In this document: positions 1 through 5,008 of the stretch, one piece after another
How positions within the stretch are numbered: position 1 is the first letter of the stretch
Layout of the letters: every line of letters begins with the position of its first letter
NCBI GenBank assembly: GCA_934216145.1
Contig: CAKQBG010000070.1
Coordinates: 1-6,939 of the forward strand
Reading direction: 5' to 3'
DNA length: 6,939 nt
Origin: an uncultured Anaeroplasma sp.
GTDB taxonomy: Bacteria; Bacillota_I; Bacilli_A; Acholeplasmatales; Anaeroplasmataceae
The notes under the pieces: model-generated
The model's database searches: none
Told to the model about the DNA's origin: nothing
What the model saw: only the letters and a program-made list of their open reading frames with translations
Position numbers and translations under genes: made by a program

Positions 1-3
1 AAA

Positions 4-35
4 GAGGAATTATATACGTAGTATATAAAATCCTC
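4..35. other. AT-rich stem-loop at window edge
   Basis: Inverted repeat: an outer GAGGA/TCCTC arm pair (4-8 with 31-35) and, inside a small internal loop, an 8-bp arm pair (10-17 with 21-28) around a 3-nt loop. On the plus strand it is not followed by a T run. On the minus strand it is followed by TTT and then leaves the window, so it could be the terminator of a minus-strand gene to the left or an end-of-transcript hairpin. Its role is undecided. Confidence 0.35.
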
Positions 36-132
36 AAAATTCATTAAAATATTAGTTTATAACTGTTGAAAACCCGATTTTTTAAAAAATTATTACTATT
101 AAATATAAACATTTTATTCTTTATTTTAAATT

Positions 133-150
133 TATACCAATTATGGTATA
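133..150. promoter_or_regulatory. Operator-like palindrome at pectinesterase promoter
   Basis: Perfect 7-bp inverted repeat, TATACCA (133-139) and TGGTATA (144-150), separated by ATTA. The right arm overlaps the predicted extended -10 element of the pectinesterase gene, so a dimeric repressor bound here would block RNA polymerase. Size and symmetry suit a LacI- or GntR-type regulator. That is inference: no regulator gene lies in the window. Confidence 0.45.
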
Positions 151-152
151 CT
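144..152 (+). promoter_or_regulatory. Extended -10 promoter for pectinesterase gene
   Basis: TGGTATACT matches an extended -10 (TGn followed by TATACT, 5 of 6 to TATAAT). The region 17 bp upstream (about 124-129, TTTTAA) is a poor -35, consistent with an extended -10 promoter or an activator-dependent one. Transcription would start near 159, giving a short leader before the AGGTGGTG ribosome-binding site at 162-169. If the start is right, the leader is barely longer than the ribosome-binding site itself, so the exact start is uncertain. Confidence 0.45.
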
Positions 153-174
153 TAATATTGTAGGTGGTGTTTTA

Positions 175-1113
175 ATGAAATATATTATTGATAATAGTTC
201 TTCTATAAATGAAGCATTAAAGAAATGTAATAGTAATGATACTTTATTTTTAAAAAATGGAATATATAAGGAAAAGGTAGAGATATATAATAGTGATATG
301 TCTATTATTGGTGAATCTAAAGATGGGGTTATAATTAGTAATAATGACTTCTATCATAAGATTATGCCTGATTATAATGAATGTAATACCTTTAGAACAT
401 ATACACTATATGTTGGTGGTAATAATATTGAAATTAAGAATTTAACAATAGAAAATTCTTCTATACCATCAGTTAAATATGGACAGGCTGTAGCTTTACA
501 TGTAGATGGTGATAATTTCAAAGGTAATGATTTAATTATTAAGAGTGCTCAGGATACTTTATTTACTGGTCCTATGCCTAGTGATCTTATAAAAAGATAT
601 AAAGGATTTCATCCTGATTCACATCTTAAAGGTAATCCATCAAAGCAAATATACAATAATTGTTTAATTATTGGTGATGTTGATTTTATTTTTGGTTGTG
701 CTACTGCGTTATTTTATAAATGCGAAATTCATTCTCTAAATAATTCATCTAATAGATTTGAATCTATTGGATACTGCTCTGCTCCTTCTCATTCATTAGA
801 CACTAAATTTGGATATTTATTTTATAAATGCAATTTTACATGTGATGAAAATACTCATAATGTTTATTTAGCTAGACCATGGAGAGATTATGGTAATGCT
901 GCATTTATTGATTCTATTTATGATAAGCATATTGTTCCAGAGGGTTTTAATAAATGGAATGAAACAAATAGAGATAGAACAGCTAGATTCTATGAGTATT
1001 CTAATAGATATGATTTATCTAGAAGAGTAAAATGGGCTAATATTTTAGATGATAAAGAAAAGGAAAGCTTCTTAAATGAGTACTTTAGCTTTATTAATTT
1101 TAAGGAGATTTAA
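175..1113 (+). CDS. Pectinesterase (CE8), no signal peptide
   Basis: Hydrolyses methyl esters of homogalacturonan, leaving de-esterified pectin that lyases and hydrolases can attack. The 312-residue product spans the CE8 right-handed beta-helix. Visible motifs, in order: GIYKEKV (29-35), GQAVALHV with Q104, SAQDTLF with Q126 and the general acid/base D127, GDVDFIFG with the nucleophile D170, and ARPW with R234 and W236. By family knowledge these form the complete active site, so the enzyme should be active. The N-terminus (MKYIIDNSSSINEALKK) has no hydrophobic signal segment, so the protein is probably cytoplasmic and works on imported methylated oligogalacturonides rather than polymeric pectin (inference). 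The start is supported by AGGTGGTG five bases upstream. It appears monocistronic, with its own promoter, candidate operator and terminator. No pectate lyase, transporter or uronate gene is visible nearby. Family assignment is firm; substrate size and location are inferred. Confidence 0.93.
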   Translation: MKYIIDNSSSINEALKKCNSNDTLFLKNGIYKEKVEIYNSDMSIIGESKDGVIISNNDFYHKIMPDYNECNTFRTYTLYVGGNNIEIKNLTIENSSIPSVKYGQAVALHVDGDNFKGNDLIIKSAQDTLFTGPMPSDLIKRYKGFHPDSHLKGNPSKQIYNNCLIIGDVDFIFGCATALFYKCEIHSLNNSSNRFESIGYCSAPSHSLDTKFGYLFYKCNFTCDENTHNVYLARPWRDYGNAAFIDSIYDKHIVPEGFNKWNETNRDRTARFYEYSNRYDLSRRVKWANILDDKEKESFLNEYFSFINFKEI

Positions 1114-1125
1114 TCTCCTTTTTTT
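1102..1125 (+). terminator. Intrinsic terminator of pectinesterase gene
   Basis: 8-bp stem AAGGAGAT (1102-1109) and ATCTCCTT (1113-1120) with a 3-nt loop, running into seven T residues (1119-1125). The hairpin lies over the last three codons and the TAA stop (1111-1113), so the terminating ribosome would cover it. It separates the gene from the spo0A control region. Confidence 0.85.
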
Positions 1126-1140
1126 GCTTCTGAATAGCTT

Positions 1141-1157
1141 TTCGACATTATTCGACA
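1141..1157. promoter_or_regulatory. Two tandem Spo0A boxes
   Basis: TTCGACA at 1141-1147 and again at 1151-1157, in the same orientation and exactly 10 bp (one helical turn) apart. Each is the reverse complement of the 0A-box core TGTCGAA. They lie where the -35 region of the TATAAT at 1170-1175 would be, the position from which phosphorylated Spo0A activates sigma-A promoters in Bacillus. Binding is inferred from sequence and from the adjacent spo0A gene. Confidence 0.8.
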
Positions 1158-1169
1158 ATTGTGATAAGA

Positions 1170-1175
1170 TATAAT
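1170..1175 (+). promoter_or_regulatory. Candidate Spo0A-regulated promoter (-10) of spo0A
   Basis: Perfect TATAAT with no recognisable -35 hexamer at the proper distance; the hexamer at 1147-1152 is ATTATT. Tandem 0A boxes cover that place. Predicted transcription start is near 1182, inside the inverted pair of 0A boxes. The arrangement suggests activation from the upstream boxes and repression from the downstream pair. Confidence 0.5.
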
Positions 1176-1179
1176 TATA

Positions 1180-1202
1180 TTCGACAAAGGTATTTTGTCG
1201 AA
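1180..1202. promoter_or_regulatory. Inverted pair of Spo0A boxes
   Basis: Perfect 9-bp inverted repeat, TTCGACAAA (1180-1188) and TTTGTCGAA (1194-1202), with a 5-nt spacer. Each arm contains a full TTGTCGAA-type 0A box, so two Spo0A subunits could bind on opposite strands. The site spans the predicted start of the TATAAT promoter at 1170-1175 and lies upstream of the second candidate promoter. There is no T run after it, so it is not a terminator. Confidence 0.8.
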
Positions 1203-1247
1203 ATAAATTGTTTATAAAATGAATTGATTTTTTTTAATAAATAAATA

Positions 1248-1276
1248 TTGCTTTTGGTTTTAAACTTAGATAATAT
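1248..1276 (+). promoter_or_regulatory. Second candidate promoter of spo0A (proximal)
   Basis: TTGCTT (1248-1253) and TAATAT (1271-1276) with a 17-bp spacer. The -35 matches consensus at its first three bases and the -10 at four of six. An alternative -10, GATAAT at 1269-1274, has a suboptimal 15-bp spacer. It would start transcription a few bases before the spo0A ribosome-binding site. It could be the vegetative promoter; strength and sigma factor cannot be judged by eye. I found no convincing sigma-H promoter. Confidence 0.35.
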
Positions 1277-1288
1277 AGCGTTTGTTAA

Positions 1289-1294
1289 GGGAGG
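1289..1294 (+). promoter_or_regulatory. Ribosome-binding site fixing the spo0A start
   Basis: GGGAGG seven bases before the ATG at 1302. An in-frame ATG at 1248 would add 18 residues that resemble no receiver-domain N-terminus and has no such site, so 1302 is chosen. Confidence 0.85.
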
Positions 1295-1301
1295 GAACAA
1301 A

Positions 1302-2084
1302 ATGGCAAAAATATTAATTGCTGATGACAGCATAGAAACCTTAAATATGGTTTCAGAATTTTTAAAAATGCAATCATTTATTGATGTAGTAAAATCATTT
1401 ACAAACGGAAAGGAGTTACTCAAGCATCTAGAGACAGAGTCATGTGATATACTTTTGCTTGATATCTTCATGCCTGAAATGGATGGAGTAGAAATTTTAA
1501 ATCAGATTAACTCTAATAGTAAGTATCATAGACCTAAAAAGATTGTTATGTTTACAGGATTTTCTAATGAAAATATTATGGCTAGAGCATCTAAAGCTGG
1601 AGCAAACTACTTTATTGTTAAGCCAGTTAATTTAGATAATCTACAAAAAACATTAATTACATTATTAAATGAAGATACTAATAAAAAGGGAAATACATTT
1701 AATCTAAAGGAAAATAAGGATACTGTTATTAATCTTGATAAAGAAATAACAGATTTATTACATGAAATTGGAGTACCAGCCCATATAAAGGGTTATATGT
1801 ATTTAAGAGAGTCTATAACAATGGTATATAATGATATTGATATCCTAAGTGGTATTACAAAGGTTTTATATCCAACTGTTGCGAAAAAATATAATACTAC
1901 CTCTTCTCGTGTTGAAAGAGCAATTAGACATTCAATTGAGGTTGCATGGAATAGAGGTAACGTTGAAGCTATTTCACAAATATTCTCATATACAATTAGC
2001 TATAATAAATCTAAGCCTACTAATTCTGAATTCATTGCAATGATTGCAGATAAGCTAAGGCTTGCTCATAGAATAAAATGCTAA
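1302..2084 (+). CDS. spo0A: Sporulation master regulator Spo0A
   Basis: Response regulator that, once phosphorylated, activates or represses genes at 0A boxes and commits the cell to sporulation and other stationary-phase programmes. The 260 residues match the family length (B. subtilis 267). The receiver domain (about 3-123) has acidic pocket D8/D9, phospho-acceptor D54 in LLLDIFMP, switch T85 and K107 in VKP. After a variable linker (about 124-146) comes the Spo0A-specific DNA-binding domain. It carries the hallmark blocks [12 protein letters not shown] (154-165), the recognition helix [12 protein letters not shown] (199-210) with EVAWNRG (213-219), and [17 protein letters not shown] (238-254). 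All key residues are present, so it should be functional. It is a single-gene unit, converging on glmS. Its upstream region carries four 0A boxes, indicating autoregulation. spoIVB, the usual neighbour in Bacillus and many Clostridia, is not adjacent. Identification is essentially certain. Confidence 0.98.
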   Translation: MAKILIADDSIETLNMVSEFLKMQSFIDVVKSFTNGKELLKHLETESCDILLLDIFMPEMDGVEILNQINSNSKYHRPKKIVMFTGFSNENIMARASKAGANYFIVKPVNLDNLQKTLITLLNEDTNKKGNTFNLKENKDTVINLDKEITDLLHEIGVPAHIKGYMYLRESITMVYNDIDILSGITKVLYPTVAKKYNTTSSRVERAIRHSIEVAWNRGNVEAISQIFSYTISYNKSKPTNSEFIAMIADKLRLAHRIKC

Positions 2085-2108
2085 AAAGGACACATTGTGT
2101 CCTTTTTT
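2083..2108. terminator. Bidirectional terminator between spo0A and glmS
   Basis: 11-bp stem AAAAAGGACAC (2083-2093) and GTGTCCTTTTT (2097-2107) with a 3-nt loop. The T-rich arm serves spo0A on the plus strand, and the A-rich arm gives a T run for glmS on the minus strand. Both stop codons (2082-2084 for spo0A, 2107-2109 for glmS) lie at the hairpin's edges, only 22 bp apart. Confidence 0.88.
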
Positions 2109-3798
2109 ACTTTACTGTCACACTCTTTGCTAGATTTCTAGGCTGATCAATTGATCGATTAAGCTTTAGGGCTGTATAGTAGGATATTAACTGCATTATT
2201 ACAATTAATGCTAGGCTATCTCCTTCTACATATAAATCAGAAGCCTTTGCAACATTAGATATTAATAGTGTTTTACCTCCTCTACTTCTAACCTCTGATA
2301 GACTTGAAGTAATGGAATTATAGAGATTAGCTTGTGAAAGTATTGCAATACAATAGGTATTAGAGTCAACTAATGCTAAACTTCCATGCTTTAATTCTCC
2401 TGAATTAATTGAGAATGAATGTAGGTAGCTAACCTCCTTTAACTTTAATGAGCCCTCTAATGAGTAAATATAATCAATTCCAGAGCCTATATAAAATATA
2501 ATATTAGATTTACTTATATCAGTAACTAAATCTTTTATTTTGGATTCTAATCCTAAAGCATTCTCAATTGATTTTTGAATAAATTGATAGTTTGAAAAAT
2601 AATCATTTATAAGTAAACCTCTTCCTACATATAGCATTGCCATAAAGGCTTTTGTTGAGGCAACGGAGATTTCTCTTCCAACTGATAATGGGAAAACATA
2701 ATCAGATTGGTATCCAAGTGTTGAATGTAATACATTACATAAGCTGAATATTTTTAAATTATTTCTTTTAATATAATCTAATCCTAAGCAAAGATCCATT
2801 GTTTCACCAGATTGTGATAATAATATAACCATTGTTTCAGGATTAAACATAAAATTAGTAATTTCAGATGCTATTACACTATAACATCTTTTATGTAGTT
2901 TATGTTCATATTGATAGGCTAATATAGAAGCTGCATAATAGGATGAGCCTGATCCCACAAAGACTATCTCTTTAGAGTTAAATAATTCACTTTTAAAGAA
3001 ATCTAAATGGATATTTTTATATTTAGTATTTATTATATATGGTAATTCTTTTTGATAATATATTTCATCTAACATATAATGATTTGATTGCTTATTTATT
3101 TTTAAAGAATCATTTTTTACAAATGTAATACGCTCTATATTATTTCTATCATTAGTAATATAATAGCTTTCATTATCAATGTAACCATAATCATAATCAT
3201 TAAGCACTATTACTGATGAATCATTTTTAAAGCTTATTTGATCGGATGATATTGATATACCATCATTAGCTTTATTAATTAATAATGGTGATTTATTTTT
3301 TAAAAAATATAATTTATTTGAATTGTATTTATCAAGAATTACTATTGCGAAGGTTCCTTTAAGTTCATTTATTAATATTTTTAAGGCATCAATAACATTA
3401 TCTTTAAAATATATATCTAATAGATATGGTACTATTGATGAGTCAGTATCACTATTTGTTTTAATATTATATTTAGATTTTAATTCTAAATAATTATCTA
3501 TAACACCATTGTGAACACAATAAAATCTTCCTTTAGTAGAGGTAAAGGGATGTGCATTTACTGGAGTTATAACTCCATGAGTTGCCCATCTTGTGTGACC
3601 TATTGCTACATCAAAGTTTGATAATTTAGTATTCTTTTTTAAATTAGAGGTATTACCAATTGTTTTTATCATAAATATATGATTTTTATATTCATAAGCA
3701 ATTCCACATGAATCATATCCCCTATATTCTAATAATGATAGTTTTTTTATAAATTCGTCTGTATTACCTTTTCCAATAAAGCCATATATTCCACACAT
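2107..3798 (-). CDS. glmS: Glucosamine-6-phosphate synthase (isomerizing)
   Basis: Converts fructose-6-phosphate and glutamine to glucosamine-6-phosphate and glutamate, the first committed step toward UDP-GlcNAc for peptidoglycan; cytoplasmic dimer. The start is the ATG at 3798, not the in-frame GTG at 3807. Family chemistry requires Cys directly after the initiator Met (C2 becomes the N-terminal nucleophile), and GGGTGAT stands just upstream. Glutaminase domain (2 to about 230): YRGYDS (25-30), GHTRWATHG (67-75), NAHP (81-84), HNG (96-98), SDTD (116-119). The isomerase half has two SIS domains: VGSGSSYYAA (281-290), LLSQSGET (326-333), EISVASTKAF (376-385), then EGSLKLKEVSY (448-458), GELKHG (467-472) and the C-terminal DQPRNLAKSVTV (551-562) with catalytic K558. 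At 563 residues it is about 45 shorter than E. coli GlmS, but no signature block is lost. It follows the methyltransferase by 37 bp. No glmS ribozyme can fit in that gap. Confidence 0.97.
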   Translation of the reverse strand: MCGIYGFIGKGNTDEFIKKLSLLEYRGYDSCGIAYEYKNHIFMIKTIGNTSNLKKNTKLSNFDVAIGHTRWATHGVITPVNAHPFTSTKGRFYCVHNGVIDNYLELKSKYNIKTNSDTDSSIVPYLLDIYFKDNVIDALKILINELKGTFAIVILDKYNSNKLYFLKNKSPLLINKANDGISISSDQISFKNDSSVIVLNDYDYGYIDNESYYITNDRNNIERITFVKNDSLKINKQSNHYMLDEIYYQKELPYIINTKYKNIHLDFFKSELFNSKEIVFVGSGSSYYAASILAYQYEHKLHKRCYSVIASEITNFMFNPETMVILLSQSGETMDLCLGLDYIKRNNLKIFSLCNVLHSTLGYQSDYVFPLSVGREISVASTKAFMAMLYVGRGLLINDYFSNYQFIQKSIENALGLESKIKDLVTDISKSNIIFYIGSGIDYIYSLEGSLKLKEVSYLHSFSINSGELKHGSLALVDSNTYCIAILSQANLYNSITSSLSEVRSRGGKTLLISNVAKASDLYVEGDSLALIVIMQLISYYTALKLNRSIDQPRNLAKSVTVK

Positions 3799-3802
3799 AA
3801 TA

Positions 3803-3809
3803 ATCACCC
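3803..3809 (-). promoter_or_regulatory. Ribosome-binding site fixing the glmS start
   Basis: On the minus strand GGGTGAT precedes the ATG at 3798 by four bases and pairs with the GGTGAT part of the canonical anti-Shine-Dalgarno complement. The upstream GTG (3807-3805) lies inside it and would put three residues before the essential Cys. Confidence 0.8.
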
Positions 3810-3835
3810 ATGTAATTTTATGTGAAAGATAATTT

Positions 3836-4960
3836 TTAATTCTTATTTTTAAAAATAAGATTATATAATGTTTGACTAATATTATATTCTTCTATAACCT
3901 TATCTATTTCTTCTTTTATTTCTTTATTTGGTTTGTTATTAGTTAATGTAGCTCTTATTAATAAATTCTTTGGAGAGTTCTCAAAATCTACAAATTCTAA
4001 TAGCTGAGTTTTATAACCACAATATTGAAGTATATTAGCTCTAATAGAATCAGTTAATATTGCTGAAAAACGTTCCTTTAGTATTCCAAATTTATTTATA
4101 ATATGAAATTTATCAGATGATAGCTCTTGATTTATTTCATGTTGGCAGCATGGAACAGAAAATATATATTTACATTTCATTCTAATTGCGTGATATAGTG
4201 CATAATCAGTTGCGGTATCACAAGCATGTAGGGTGATAATCATATCAATATTATTTTCATCTGTAAAATCAGCAATATCACCTTTTAGGAATTTAATGTT
4301 AGAATATTTATATTTTTCTACAAGGCTATTACAAAAATCAATTACATCATTTTTCAAATCTAAGCCTATTATTTCACATTCTATTTTTTTAATAAATGTC
4401 AAATAATAATAAACAATAAATGTTAAATAACTTTTGCCACAACCAAAATCGATAATCTTTAGTTTTTTTTCATCTTTAATATTATCATCAATAATTTCAA
4501 TAAATCTATTTATTTGTTTATATTTATCATAAGAAGCTTGAATAATATGACCATCCTTAGTTAATATTCCTAAATCAATTAATGGTGGTATAATCATTCC
4601 TTCAGGTAATAAGTATTGTTTCTTTTTATTATGATCAATAGAAACTAATAGTTCAGTATTTTTTCTTATATTTGTTAAAAGCTTTCCTTTTGATGTAACT
4701 CTATAACTATATATTTTATTATTTGAATATAATTCCATATTTAAAAAATAATTAATAAATAATTGATTTATAACATCATTTATTTCATTTAATTTATTAT
4801 TTTTATGAAATACTTGTTTTTCTGTAAACAAACTAACCTGGTAATATTCTTCTCCCTTTAAATTAATTAGTTGAATTTTACATTTTTCATATTGACCTTC
4901 TCTATTCTTTTTTACAGATAAGGTACCTTTTATTATTTTATCTGGTAATATTAAATCCAT
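3836..4960 (-). CDS. SAM-dependent methyltransferase, unknown substrate
   Basis: A 374-residue protein with a class I (Rossmann-fold) methyltransferase domain in its central and C-terminal part. Visible SAM-binding elements: motif I DFGCGKSYL (171-179), acidic loop GLDLK (199-203) with D201, and GDIADF (228-233). After these come LHACDTATDYAL (244-255) and SVPCCQHE (268-275), which I recall from the Methyltransf_32 (PF13679, RRNAD1/METTL25-like) group. FENSPKNLLIRA (326-337) is near the end. The first 150 residues are a separate, less recognisable region ending in DKYKQINRF (145-153), which may bind substrate. The start is ATG 4960, with AAAGGA seven bases upstream; the longer frame begins at a TTG that overlaps the intergenic terminator region. 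There is no signal peptide or membrane segment. glmS follows after 37 bp, so cotranscription is likely. The substrate cannot be read from the sequence; RNA or a small molecule are both possible. The methyltransferase fold is firm, the exact family moderately so. Confidence 0.82.
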   Translation of the reverse strand: MDLILPDKIIKGTLSVKKNREGQYEKCKIQLINLKGEEYYQVSLFTEKQVFHKNNKLNEINDVINQLFINYFLNMELYSNNKIYSYRVTSKGKLLTNIRKNTELLVSIDHNKKKQYLLPEGMIIPPLIDLGILTKDGHIIQASYDKYKQINRFIEIIDDNIKDEKKLKIIDFGCGKSYLTFIVYYYLTFIKKIECEIIGLDLKNDVIDFCNSLVEKYKYSNIKFLKGDIADFTDENNIDMIITLHACDTATDYALYHAIRMKCKYIFSVPCCQHEINQELSSDKFHIINKFGILKERFSAILTDSIRANILQYCGYKTQLLEFVDFENSPKNLLIRATLTNNKPNKEIKEEIDKVIEEYNISQTLYNLIFKNKN

Positions 4961-4967
4961 TTTTATA

Positions 4968-4973
4968 TCCTTT
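4968..4973 (-). promoter_or_regulatory. Ribosome-binding site of methyltransferase gene
   Basis: AAAGGA on the minus strand, seven bases before the ATG at 4960. It begins only eight bases after the stem of the preceding terminator, so no separate promoter fits in between. Confidence 0.8.
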
Positions 4974-4976
4974 CTC

Positions 4977-5006
4977 AAAAATAACGGGCTAAAAATAGCC
5001 CGTTAT
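4977..5006 (-). terminator. Intrinsic terminator after the DUF1508 protein gene
   Basis: 10-bp perfect stem ATAACGGGCT (4981-4990) with AGCCCGTTAT (4997-5006), extendable by one A-T pair, with a tight A-rich loop. On the minus strand it starts two bases past the TAA stop (5009-5011) and is followed by TTTT (4980-4977). The GC core and T run make a good terminator for minus-strand transcripts. It sits right before the methyltransferase ribosome-binding site, so it could also act as an attenuator or as a 5'-end stabilising hairpin. Confidence 0.8.
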
Positions 5007-5008
5007 AA

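Noticed and set aside
1180..1202. Inverted repeat read as a terminator hairpin
   Set aside because: No T run follows, and both arms are exact Spo0A box sequences.
1186..1224. Possible sigma-H promoter of spo0A (AAAGGTATT with AATGAAT)
   Set aside because: The spacer would be 23 bp, far longer than the roughly 12-14 bp expected.
1175..1471. 98-codon minus-strand open frame overlapping the spo0A start
   Set aside because: It runs antisense through the spo0A receiver domain and its 0A-box region, with no family resemblance.
1849..2043. 64-codon plus-strand open frame in another frame of spo0A
   Set aside because: Lies fully inside the conserved DNA-binding domain of spo0A.
3799..3807. Upstream GTG start for glmS
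   Set aside because: It would place three residues before the catalytic N-terminal Cys and it lies within the ribosome-binding site.
3841..3860. 20-bp perfect palindrome at the end of the methyltransferase gene as a terminator
   Set aside because: All but two pairs are A-T, it lies in the last codons, and no T run follows on the minus strand; it more likely reflects AT-rich coding sequence.
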